Source of the DNA: JARDZI01 sp041639705
Lineage (GTDB): Bacteria; Bacillota; Clostridia; Clostridiales; Caloramatoraceae
Assembly (NCBI GenBank): GCA_041639705.1
Contig: JBEQBT010000050.1
Coordinates: 1 to 16,147, forward strand
Direction of reading: 5' to 3'
DNA length: 16,147 nucleotides
Shown: piece after piece, positions 1-5,726 of the stretch
Layout of the letters: each line of letters starts with the position of its first letter
Numbering within the stretch: the stretch's first letter is position 1
Translations under genes and position numbers: made by a program
Notes under the pieces: model-generated
Told to the model about the DNA's origin: nothing
What the model saw: only the letters and a program-made list of their open reading frames with translations
The model's database searches: none

Positions 1-84
1 ATGGAAGAAGGATTAAGATTCGCTATTCGTGAAGGTGGAAGAACAGTAGGATCTGGTGTTGTTGCTAAGATAATGGCTAAGTAA
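1..84 (+). CDS. tuf: Elongation factor Tu, C-terminal end (partial)
   Basis: This is the last 27 codons of a gene that begins before the window. The reading frame ends in RFAIREGGRTVGSGVVAKI, the conserved final strand of EF-Tu domain III, before TAA at 82-84. EF-Tu is the GTPase that carries aminoacyl-tRNA to the ribosomal A site. The last residues (IMAK) are slightly unusual, since many EF-Tu proteins end in an IIE-like tail, but this position is variable. The gene sits just upstream of the S10 cluster, as expected when the str operon (rpsL-rpsG-fusA-tuf) precedes it, although that operon itself is not visible here. The frame is open from base 1, so the true start is outside. Confidence 0.95.
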   Translation: MEEGLRFAIREGGRTVGSGVVAKIMAK

Positions 85-123
85 TCCTTAATTCTTTAGA
101 CTTCAATGCAAATATATAAATAG

Positions 124-168
124 TGTGACAGCAGTTGAGATACAAAATCCGACTGCTGTCACATATTT
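124..168 (+). terminator. Probable terminator after tuf
   Basis: A perfect 12-bp inverted repeat has arms at 124-135 (tgtgacagcagt) and 152-163 (actgctgtcaca) around a 16-nt loop. It lies 39 nt after the tuf stop and upstream of the next promoter. The tract after the stem (tatttcc) is T-rich but short, so this is not a textbook intrinsic terminator. The stem strength and the location still make it the likely end of the upstream tuf transcript. Confidence 0.75.
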
Positions 169-203
169 CCATGTTTATATCTGAAAAATTTTAGATATTT
201 TAC

Positions 204-232
204 TTGTGTTTTATTTAATTTTGTTATAAAAT
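204..232 (+). promoter_or_regulatory. Candidate sigma-A promoter for the S10-spc-alpha cluster
   Basis: A -35-like TTGTGT at 204-209 and a -10-like TAAAAT at 227-232 are separated by 17 nt. Very AT-rich DNA (181-203) precedes them and resembles an UP element. Transcription would start near 238-240 at the GGG. It lies after the tuf inverted repeat and ahead of the GC-rich leader, the expected place for the main promoter. An alternative -10 (TATAAA, 225-230) leaves only 15 nt of spacing. This is read by eye and no start-site data exist. Confidence 0.6.
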
Positions 233-239
233 AAAAGGG

Positions 240-450
240 TTGAATAATGCTTAGGAGCGATGAAACAAGAGGTTGCTGTTTAGAGCACTAAAAGTGCCGA
301 AAAACGGGGGAATTCTTGCGGAGAATGTCCTGATCATGAATCGGGCGACGGGGTCATGTATACAGGGATAGTTTGCGGCCATTTTAAGGAAACACCCGGA
401 ATAGTGTACAGAACAACCGCTGTCGTGCGTAAGAAAATATAGCGTACGAT
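240..450 (+). promoter_or_regulatory. Structured 5' leader of rpsJ (ribosomal protein operon leader)
   Basis: This noncoding stretch of the 384-base gap between tuf and rpsJ is much richer in GC than its flanks, about 49% over 301-420. It can be folded by hand into a multibranch structure. The closing stem is 271-275 with 414-418. Hairpins follow at 285-289/293-297, 312-316/322-326 and 335-339/354-358. A long imperfect arm pairs 357-363 with 404-410, 365-367 with 395-397 and 371-374 with 390-393. A last hairpin (423-430/442-449) sits next to the ribosome binding site. No T-tract terminator is visible, so control by RNA folding or ribosomal protein binding at translation seems more likely than attenuation. 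In enterobacteria L4 controls S10 operons through such leaders, and an S10 leader class has been reported for Clostridia. Membership and ligand here are inference. Confidence 0.7.
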
Positions 451-459
451 AAAGGAGGG
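423..459 (+). promoter_or_regulatory. Hairpin directly abutting the rpsJ ribosome binding site
   Basis: An 8-bp stem with two G-U pairs joins 423-430 and 442-449 around an A-rich loop (431-441). The Shine-Dalgarno sequence aaaggaggg (451-459) begins one base after the stem. It is followed by a 9-nt spacer to the ATG at 469. The closeness suggests that stem stability, or protein binding to it, could affect ribosome access. Confidence 0.55.
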
Positions 460-468
460 AAAGTATTA

Positions 469-777
469 ATGGCAAAACAAAAAATTAGAATTAAGTTGAA
501 GGGTTTTGATCACAATTTACTAGATTCATCAGCTCAGAAGATAGTTGATACAGCCAAAAGGTCAGGTGCTACTGTATCTGGTCCAGTACCACTACCAACT
601 GAAAAGGATATAGTAACAGTACTAAGAGCTGTTCATAAGTACAAGGATTCAAGAGAACAGTTTGAAATTAGAACTCATAAAAGACTTATAGACATATTTA
701 ATCCATCTCAAAAAACTGTTGATTCACTTATGAGATTGGATTTGCCAGCTGGTGTAGATATAGAAATTAAGTTGTAA
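469..777 (+). CDS. rpsJ: 30S ribosomal protein S10
   Basis: A 102-residue protein, the normal length for S10, begins at an ATG 9 nt after the strong site aaaggaggg. The start MAKQKIRIKLKGFDHNLLD, the loop VSGPVPLPTEKD (residues ~37-48) and the RTHKRLIDI segment (~68-76) are S10 hallmarks. S10 binds 16S rRNA in the 30S head. In many bacteria it is also NusE, which pairs with NusB in antitermination and with NusG in transcription-translation coupling. It is the first gene of the cluster, follows the structured leader, and is separated from rplC by an 83-nt gap holding a hairpin. Identification is certain; the NusE role is known of the family. Confidence 0.98.
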   Translation: MAKQKIRIKLKGFDHNLLDSSAQKIVDTAKRSGATVSGPVPLPTEKDIVTVLRAVHKYKDSREQFEIRTHKRLIDIFNPSQKTVDSLMRLDLPAGVDIEIKL

Positions 778-802
778 AAGAAGGTCATAATTAAACTTTT
801 AT

Positions 803-833
803 GAATACAAGGTAATAATTTGCTATTGTATTC
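803..833 (+). repeat. Intergenic hairpin between rpsJ and rplC
   Basis: A perfect 8-bp inverted repeat pairs 803-810 (gaatacaa) with 826-833 (ttgtattc) around a 15-nt AT-rich loop. It ends 14 nt before the rplC Shine-Dalgarno site. There is no T-tract, so it is not an intrinsic terminator. RNA processing or stabilisation, or translation control, are possible roles, none shown. Confidence 0.45.
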
Positions 834-860
834 CGCTAATAAGTTAGGGAGGTGCACATA

Positions 861-1490
861 ATGAAAAAAAGTATTTTGGGAAGAAAACTTGGAATGACTC
901 AGATTTTTAATGAGACAGGAAAAGTTGTTCCAGTTACAGTAATTCAAGCAGGACCATGTGTTGTTCTTCAAAAGAAAACAGTTGATACTGATGGTTATGA
1001 TGCTATCAAGGTTGGTTTTGAAGATATAAGAGAAAAACTTGTTAACAAGCCAAATAAGGGACAGTTTACAAAAGCTAATGCAAAGCTTAAGAGGTTTGTT
1101 AAGGAATTAAGACTTGAAGATATTTCAGGTTATGAAGTTGGAAACGAAATTAAAGCTGATGTGTTTAGTGTTGGTGAAAAAATTGACGTTACAGGAACTT
1201 CAATAGGTAAGGGATTCCAGGGCGTTATTAAAAGATGGCATTCAGCTAGAGGACCTGAAACACATGGTTCAAAGTTCCACAGAGCAGTAGGTTCTATGGG
1301 AGCTTCTTCATTCCCATCAAGAACATTTAAAGGTAAAAAATTACCAGGACATATGGGAAATAAAAAATCAACAATGCTTAACCTTGAAGTTGTAAGAGTT
1401 GATCTAGAAAGAAATCTTTTACTTGTTAAGGGAGCAGTTCCAGGACCAAAGAAGGGTCTAGTAATAATAAGAGATTCAGTAAAGGCTTAA
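861..1490 (+). CDS. rplC: 50S ribosomal protein L3
   Basis: L3 binds the 3' domain of 23S rRNA early in assembly and reaches toward the peptidyl transferase centre. The 209-residue protein starts MKKSILGRKLGMTQIF, the standard bacterial L3 N-terminus. It carries the RGPETHGSKFHRAVGSMG and GKKLPGHMGNKK segments of the central extension (around residues 128-170). The ATG at 861 is preferred to an in-frame GTG at 852, because that GTG lies inside the Shine-Dalgarno sequence gggaggtg (847-854) and would add only MHI. Lengths near 205-212 are normal. rplD follows after 24 nt. Confidence 0.97.
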   Translation: MKKSILGRKLGMTQIFNETGKVVPVTVIQAGPCVVLQKKTVDTDGYDAIKVGFEDIREKLVNKPNKGQFTKANAKLKRFVKELRLEDISGYEVGNEIKADVFSVGEKIDVTGTSIGKGFQGVIKRWHSARGPETHGSKFHRAVGSMGASSFPSRTFKGKKLPGHMGNKKSTMLNLEVVRVDLERNLLLVKGAVPGPKKGLVIIRDSVKA

Positions 1491-1514
1491 TTGCTTGGGA
1501 AAGGAGGATGCACG

Positions 1515-2135
1515 ATGCCTAAGGTAGCTTTATATAATATGACAGCTCAGCAAGTTGGAGAAATCGAACTTTCTGATGCAATATTTGGAGTTGAAATAAA
1601 CAAGGAAGCTATGCATCAGGTAGTAAAGATGCAGCTTGCTAATAAAAGACAGGGAACACAATCAGCACTAACAAGAGCTGAGGTTCGCGGAGGTGGCATT
1701 AAGCCATGGAGACAAAAGGGAACAGGTAGAGCAAGGCAGGGTTCAATAAGATCACCACAATGGATTCATGGTGGTATCGTATTTGCACCAAAGCCAAGGG
1801 ATTACAGCTATACAGTTCCAAAGAAAATAAGAAGATTAGCTTTGAAATCAGCCCTATCATCAAAGGTAGCTGAAAATGAATTTATAGTTCTAGATGAACT
1901 TAAATTAGATGCTCCAAAGACTAAGGTTATGGTTGAAATGTTAAATAAATTTGAAGCTAAAAAGACTTTGATAGTTGTAAAGGAATCAAATGATGCAATT
2001 TACAAATCAATTAGAAACATTGAAGGAGCAAGCGTAATTCCAGTTAACAACATAAACGTATATGACATACTTAAGTATGAAAAGTTTATAATAACTAAGG
2101 ATGCTGCTCAAATGGTTGAGGAGGTGTATGCATAA
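1515..2135 (+). CDS. rplD: 50S ribosomal protein L4
   Basis: L4 is an early 23S rRNA binder whose extended loop lines the peptide exit tunnel. The protein has 206 residues. The conserved loop around residues 55-95 is clear, with GGGIKPWRQKGTGRARQGS followed by IHGGIVFAPKPRDY. In E. coli L4 is also the autogenous repressor of the S10 operon, which makes it a candidate ligand for the rpsJ leader here, by inference only. The ATG at 1515, 7 nt after aaggagg, is chosen over an in-frame TTG at 1491 that precedes the ribosome binding site. The stop codon overlaps the rplW start by one base (TAATG). Confidence 0.97.
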   Translation: MPKVALYNMTAQQVGEIELSDAIFGVEINKEAMHQVVKMQLANKRQGTQSALTRAEVRGGGIKPWRQKGTGRARQGSIRSPQWIHGGIVFAPKPRDYSYTVPKKIRRLALKSALSSKVAENEFIVLDELKLDAPKTKVMVEMLNKFEAKKTLIVVKESNDAIYKSIRNIEGASVIPVNNINVYDILKYEKFIITKDAAQMVEEVYA

Positions 2136-2434
2136 TGAAATTAACAAATTATGATATAATATTTAGGCCTGTAATAACTGAAAAAACAATGACTAACATG
2201 GCCAACAGACAATACACCTTCATGGTACATCCTGATGCTAACAAATCAATGATTAAAAAAGCAGTTGAAGCTGTTTTCGGCGTAAAGGTTGAAGACGTTA
2301 AAACTTTAAATTATGATGGAAAAGTTAAAAGAGTTGGTGTACATGTAGGAAGAAGATCTGAATACAAAAAGGCAATAGTAAAGCTTACTGCTGATAGTAA
2401 GACAATAGAATTCTTTGAAGGATTCAACGCTTAA
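2135..2434 (+). CDS. rplW: 50S ribosomal protein L23
   Basis: L23 sits at the tunnel exit on the solvent side of the large subunit, where trigger factor and the signal recognition particle dock. The 99-residue protein opens with YDIIFRPVITEKTM, the typical L23 start, and contains the family's MIKKAVEAVFGVKVEDVKT helix-strand segment (~residues 39-57). Its ATG shares one base with the rplD stop. Its Shine-Dalgarno sequence (gaggaggtg, 2118-2126) lies inside the end of rplD, so translation of the two is probably coupled. A 69-nt gap with a small hairpin follows. Confidence 0.97.
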   Translation: MKLTNYDIIFRPVITEKTMTNMANRQYTFMVHPDANKSMIKKAVEAVFGVKVEDVKTLNYDGKVKRVGVHVGRRSEYKKAIVKLTADSKTIEFFEGFNA

Positions 2435-2457
2435 TAAACAGATAGAAAAATAAGCTG

Positions 2458-2480
2458 TTATTGACCCTTAGGTCAGATAA
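2458..2480 (+). repeat. Intergenic hairpin between rplW and rplB
   Basis: The stem pairs 2458-2461 with 2477-2480 and 2462-2466 with 2471-2475. It has a tetraloop ctta (2467-2470) and one bulged G at 2476. It lies 10 nt before the rplB site aaggaggg and has no T-tract after it. The compact fold suggests a processing or protein-binding element, but no function is shown. Confidence 0.45.
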
Positions 2481-2503
2481 GCGTAAAAAAGGAGGGAACA
2501 GTA

Positions 2504-3331
2504 ATGGGAATCAAACAATACAAACCGACAACTCCAGGTAGAAGAGGAATGTCAGTTTCAACTTTTGAAGAAGTAACAAAGATGGATCCAGAGAAATCTT
2601 TGGTAGTATCTTTAAAAAAGTATTCCGGTAGAAACTCATATGGAAGAATAACTGTTCGTCACAGAGGTGGCGGTGCTAAAATAAAGTATAGACTTATCGA
2701 TTTTAAGAGAGATAAGGATGGAATACCTGCAAAGGTTGTTGCTATAGAGTACGATCCAAACAGAACATCATACATTGCACTCTTGACATATGCTGATGGA
2801 GAAAAAAGATATATAATAGCTCCACACAACCTACAAGTTGGAGATACAGTTGTATCAGGTCCAGATGCAGATATTAAGGTTGGTAATGCATTACCACTAA
2901 AAAATATCCCAGTTGGTACTACTATTAATAGCATTGAACTAGTTCCAGGTAAGGGAGCTCAACTTGTTAGATCAGCTGGTGCATATGCACAGCTTACAGC
3001 TAAAGTTGATGATAAGGCACTTATAAGACTTCCAAGTGGGGAAGAAAGATATATTAGAGTTGACTGTAAAGCAACAATCGGGACAGTAGGAAATTTAACA
3101 CATGAACTTGTTAATTACGGTAAAGCAGGCAGGATAAGACACATGGGTATAAGACCTACAGTTAGAGGTTCTGTTATGAATCCAGTTGACCATCCACATG
3201 GTGGTGGAGAAGGTAAAGCTCCTATCGGTCATCCAGGACCAATGACTCCATGGGGTAAGCCAGCACTTGGATACAAGACAAGAAAACATGATAAATACTC
3301 CGATAATCTTATCGTTAAGAAAAGAAAATAG
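2504..3331 (+). CDS. rplB: 50S ribosomal protein L2
   Basis: L2 is one of the most conserved large-subunit proteins and is needed for subunit association and for shaping the peptidyl transferase region. The 275-residue product matches the usual length. It has the N-terminal GIKQYKPTTPGRRGMS, the OB-fold segment around VRHRGGGAKIKYR (51-63), and the signature DHPHGGGEGKAPIGHPGP (residues 229-246). That signature includes His230, which probably corresponds to the much-studied E. coli His229. The ATG at 2504 follows aaaaaaggaggg with a normal spacer. The 83 nt after it hold a hairpin and a possible micro-ORF. Confidence 0.98.
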   Translation: MGIKQYKPTTPGRRGMSVSTFEEVTKMDPEKSLVVSLKKYSGRNSYGRITVRHRGGGAKIKYRLIDFKRDKDGIPAKVVAIEYDPNRTSYIALLTYADGEKRYIIAPHNLQVGDTVVSGPDADIKVGNALPLKNIPVGTTINSIELVPGKGAQLVRSAGAYAQLTAKVDDKALIRLPSGEERYIRVDCKATIGTVGNLTHELVNYGKAGRIRHMGIRPTVRGSVMNPVDHPHGGGEGKAPIGHPGPMTPWGKPALGYKTRKHDKYSDNLIVKKRK

Positions 3332-3339
3332 TAATTAAC

Positions 3340-3383
3340 CAGGAGGCATATGAAAAAGCCTTTTAATGAAAATATGCTTCCTG
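3340..3383 (+). repeat. Intergenic hairpin between rplB and rpsS enclosing an SD-ATG
   Basis: A 12-bp inverted repeat with one G-U pair has arms at 3340-3351 (caggaggcatat) and 3372-3383 (atatgcttcctg) around a 20-nt loop. The 5' arm contains a full Shine-Dalgarno sequence (aggagg, 3341-3346) and most of an ATG (3350-3352). Folding would hide both. No T-tract follows. Confidence 0.55.
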
Positions 3384-3391
3384 ATATTTAA
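3350..3391 (+). other. Possible 13-codon upstream ORF before rpsS
   Basis: ATG at 3350 reads MKKPFNENMLPDI and stops with TAA at 3389-3391. It is preceded by aggagg, but with only a 3-nt spacer, shorter than optimal. It ends 23 nt before the rpsS start. It may be chance, a leader peptide, or a remnant. Low confidence that it is translated. Confidence 0.2.
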
Positions 3392-3414
3392 CCTTTAGAG
3401 AGGAGGCACCTAAA

Positions 3415-3699
3415 TTGAGTAGATCAGTAAAAAAAGGACCTTTTGTAGAAGAAGTACTTCTTAAAAGAATAGTCGATATGAATAAAGCAGGTCAGAAAAA
3501 AGTTATAAAGACTTGGTCAAGAAGTTCAACTATTTTTCCACAGATGACTGGACATACAATAGCAGTATATGATGGAAGAAAACATGTTCCAGTATATATA
3601 ACTGAAGATATGATAGGTCACAAGCTAGGTGAGTTTGCACAAACAAGAACATTCAGAGGACATGTTGATACAGAAAAATCATCGAAAGTAGTAAAGTAA
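3415..3699 (+). CDS. rpsS: 30S ribosomal protein S19
   Basis: S19 sits in the 30S head with S13 and contacts the inter-subunit bridge to the large subunit. The 94-residue protein starts MSRSVKKGPFVEEVLLKRI and contains the family signature HKLGEFAQTRTFRGH (~residues 69-83). The start is TTG at 3415, 9 nt after aggagg (3401-3406). No in-frame ATG is better placed, and the N-terminus aligns with known S19 only from this codon. The TTG start makes rpsS the only TTG-initiated gene in the window. rplV follows after 17 nt. Confidence 0.97.
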   Translation: MSRSVKKGPFVEEVLLKRIVDMNKAGQKKVIKTWSRSSTIFPQMTGHTIAVYDGRKHVPVYITEDMIGHKLGEFAQTRTFRGHVDTEKSSKVVK

Positions 3700-3716
3700 G
3701 AGAGGAGGCCGCTTAA

Positions 3717-4052
3717 ATGGAAGCAAAAGCATATGCTAAATATATTAGAATGTCTCCAAGAAAAGTTAGAGTGGTTTTAGATCTTATTAGAGGTAAAAAA
3801 GTTGGAGAAGCATTAGCAATACTTAAGCACACACCAAGAGCAGCAGCTCCTGTTGTTGAAAAGGTTTTAAAGTCAGCAATGGCTAATGCAGAGAATAATC
3901 ACAGTATGGATGTTGCTAAACTTTATGTTGCAGAAACATACGCAGGTCAAGCACCAACTTTAAAAAGATTTAGACCAATGGATCATGGAAAGGCATTCAG
4001 AATACTAAAGAGAAGTAGTCATATAACTATGGTTTTAAAAGAAAGAGCATAA
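3717..4052 (+). CDS. rplV: 50S ribosomal protein L22
   Basis: L22 binds all domains of 23S rRNA and sends a beta-hairpin into the exit tunnel opposite L4. Changes in that hairpin are a known route to macrolide resistance. The 111-residue protein has the N-terminal RMSPRKVRVVLDLIRGK (12-28). The hairpin region around YAGQAPTLKRFRPMDHGKAF (~75-94) appears intact, with no insertion or deletion obvious by eye. The ATG follows gagaggagg with an ordinary spacer. The gene lies 17-18 nt from its neighbours on both sides. Confidence 0.97.
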   Translation: MEAKAYAKYIRMSPRKVRVVLDLIRGKKVGEALAILKHTPRAAAPVVEKVLKSAMANAENNHSMDVAKLYVAETYAGQAPTLKRFRPMDHGKAFRILKRSSHITMVLKERA

Positions 4053-4070
4053 CCAGAAGGAGGTAAAAGC

Positions 4071-4748
4071 GTGGGACAAAAAGTAAATCCGAATGGATTC
4101 AGATTAGGTATAATTAGAGACTGGAATGCTAAATGGTACGCAAATGATAAGGATTTTGCTAATATGCTTATTGAAGATAATGCAGTTAGAAAGTTAATCA
4201 AAAATAAGCTTTATACAGCTGGTATTTCAAAAACTGTTATAGAAAGAACAGCTAATAAGGTTAAGATATACATTCATACTGCAAAGCCAGGAATGGTTAT
4301 TGGAAAAGGCGGATCAGGTGTTGATGCATTAAAAAAAGAGCTTGAGACATTAACTAAGAAGAGCATTATCATCAATATAGTTGAAATAAAAACTCCTGAA
4401 ACAGATGCGCAGCTTGTTGCAGAAAATATAGCAGCTCAGCTTGAAAAGAGAGTTTCATTTAGAAAAGCAATGAAGCAGGCTATTCAAAGATCTATGAGAT
4501 ATGGAATAAAGGGTATCAAAACTGGAGTCGCAGGAAGGCTTGGTGGAGCTGAAATGGCAAGAACAGAAGGATACCATGAAGGAACTATTCCTTTGCACAC
4601 TCTTAGAGCTGACATAGTCTATGGATTTGCAGAAGCTCATACAACATATGGTAAAATTGGAGTTAAGGTTTGGATATATAAAGGCGAAGTATTAAAAAAG
4701 CAGAGGGAAGTTGTAGCTACAGGTAATGCAGAAGTAGCAAAGAACTAA
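4071..4748 (+). CDS. rpsC: 30S ribosomal protein S3
   Basis: S3 lines the mRNA entry channel on the 30S head and helps ribosomes unwind structured mRNA. The 225-residue protein begins MGQKVNPNGFRLGIIRDW. It has a type II KH domain with the loop VIGKGGSGV (residues 76-84, GKGG at 78-81) and the C-terminal S3 domain with RYGIKGIKTGVAGRLGGAEM. The start is GTG at 4071 after agaaggagg, consistent with the universal GQKVNP N-terminus. Length is within the 210-235 range usual for Firmicutes. rplP follows after 25 nt. Confidence 0.97.
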   Translation: MGQKVNPNGFRLGIIRDWNAKWYANDKDFANMLIEDNAVRKLIKNKLYTAGISKTVIERTANKVKIYIHTAKPGMVIGKGGSGVDALKKELETLTKKSIIINIVEIKTPETDAQLVAENIAAQLEKRVSFRKAMKQAIQRSMRYGIKGIKTGVAGRLGGAEMARTEGYHEGTIPLHTLRADIVYGFAEAHTTYGKIGVKVWIYKGEVLKKQREVVATGNAEVAKN

Positions 4749-4773
4749 CCCTTACAGGAAGGAGGAACACACC

Positions 4774-5223
4774 ATGTTAATGCCTAAGAGAGTTAAGCAT
4801 CGTAAGGTGCAAAAGAATAAGGGTGGATTTAAAGGCAAGGCAACTAGAGGTAATTTTATTGCATACGGAGATTACGGCATGGTGGCATTAGAGCCATGTT
4901 GGATAACAAGTAATCAGATAGAAGCTGCCAGAGTTGCAATGAACAGGTATATGAAAAGAGGCGGCCAGGTTTGGATTAAAATATTCCCAGATAAGCCAAT
5001 AACTCAAAAACCTGCTGAAACTCGTATGGGTTCAGGTAAAGGAGCACCGGAATATTGGGTAGCAGTAGTTAAACCAGGTAGAGTTCTTTTCGAAATAGCT
5101 GGCGTTACAGAGGAAGTTGCAAGGGAGGCAATGAGACTTGCAGCACATAAACTTCCAGTAAAAACGAAGTTTGCAACTAGAAAAGACTTCGAAGAAATGG
5201 GTGGTGAAGTAAATGAAGGCTAA
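4774..5223 (+). CDS. rplP: 50S ribosomal protein L16
   Basis: L16 is a late-assembling protein that contacts A-site tRNA and helps position the peptidyl transferase centre. The 149-residue protein starts MLMPKRVKHRK, matching Firmicute L16 (usually MLxPKRVK, ~144 residues). It contains the loop KPAETRMGSGKGAPEYWVA (~residues 75-93), around the conserved Arg that is hydroxylated in some bacteria. The ATG at 4774, 8 nt after aaggagg, is preferred over the second ATG at 4780, which is 14 nt away. The C-terminus is about five residues longer than common and overlaps rpmC by 11 nt. Confidence 0.97.
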   Translation: MLMPKRVKHRKVQKNKGGFKGKATRGNFIAYGDYGMVALEPCWITSNQIEAARVAMNRYMKRGGQVWIKIFPDKPITQKPAETRMGSGKGAPEYWVAVVKPGRVLFEIAGVTEEVAREAMRLAAHKLPVKTKFATRKDFEEMGGEVNEG

Positions 5224-5425
5224 AGATTTAGATAATATTAAGGAAAATAGCGTTGAGGAATTACAGAAGAAAGTTATGGATCTTAAGGCAGAACTATTCA
5301 ACTTGAGATTTCAACTTGCTACTGGTCAACTTGAAAACCCAATGAGAGTAAAAGAAGTTAAAAAATCTATAGCTCAGATTAAAACCATCCTTAGAGAGAA
5401 AGAACTTAAGGTTATGGAGAAGTAG
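5213..5425 (+). CDS. rpmC: 50S ribosomal protein L29
   Basis: L29 is a small coiled-coil protein next to L23 at the tunnel exit and forms part of the platform for trigger factor and SRP. The 70-residue product is predicted to be two helices, with the family core LKAELFNLRFQLATGQLENP (~24-43) and a Lys-rich second helix. The ATG at 5213 lies inside the end of rplP (11-nt overlap). The region ahead has only a partial Shine-Dalgarno match (gggtggtg), unlike most neighbours, so translation is probably coupled to rplP. Confidence 0.96.
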   Translation: MKAKDLDNIKENSVEELQKKVMDLKAELFNLRFQLATGQLENPMRVKEVKKSIAQIKTILREKELKVMEK

Positions 5426-5441
5426 GAAGGAGGTTTGGCCT

Positions 5442-5696
5442 GTGGAAAGAGGACTAAGAAAAATTAAAGTTGGTAAAGTAGTTTCAGATAAAATGGATAA
5501 AACAATTGTAGTAGCTATTGAAACAAAGGTTCGTCATCCGTTGTATGGAAAGACAGTTAATAGAACTACAAAATTCAAGGCACATGATGAAAATAATGAC
5601 GCTAAAGCTGGCGATACAGTAAGAATAATGGAAACAAGACCACTCAGCAAGGATAAGAGATGGAGACTTGTTGAAATAATGGAGAGAGCTAAGTAA
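5442..5696 (+). CDS. rpsQ: 30S ribosomal protein S17
   Basis: S17 is a primary 16S rRNA binder with an OB fold in the 30S body. The 84-residue protein carries the signature VSDKMDKTIVVAIETKVRHP (residues ~14-33) and the usual RPLSKDKRWRLVEI C-terminal motif. The start is GTG at 5442, 7 nt after aaggagg. No ATG is available before the conserved region. It lies 16 nt after rpmC and 30 nt before rplN, joining the S10-type and spc-type parts of the cluster without a terminator between them. Confidence 0.97.
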   Translation: MERGLRKIKVGKVVSDKMDKTIVVAIETKVRHPLYGKTVNRTTKFKAHDENNDAKAGDTVRIMETRPLSKDKRWRLVEIMERAK

Positions 5697-5726
5697 AATA
5701 TAGCCGTTTGAAAGGAGGTAGCTTTC

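Noticed and set aside
251..475. 74-codon minus-strand frame in the rpsJ leader
   Set aside because: It overlaps the proposed structured RNA and the rpsJ start, and its protein resembles no family. The GC-rich base pairing explains the region better.
852..860. Upstream GTG start for rplC
   Set aside because: The GTG lies inside the Shine-Dalgarno sequence, while ATG 861 gives the standard L3 N-terminus.
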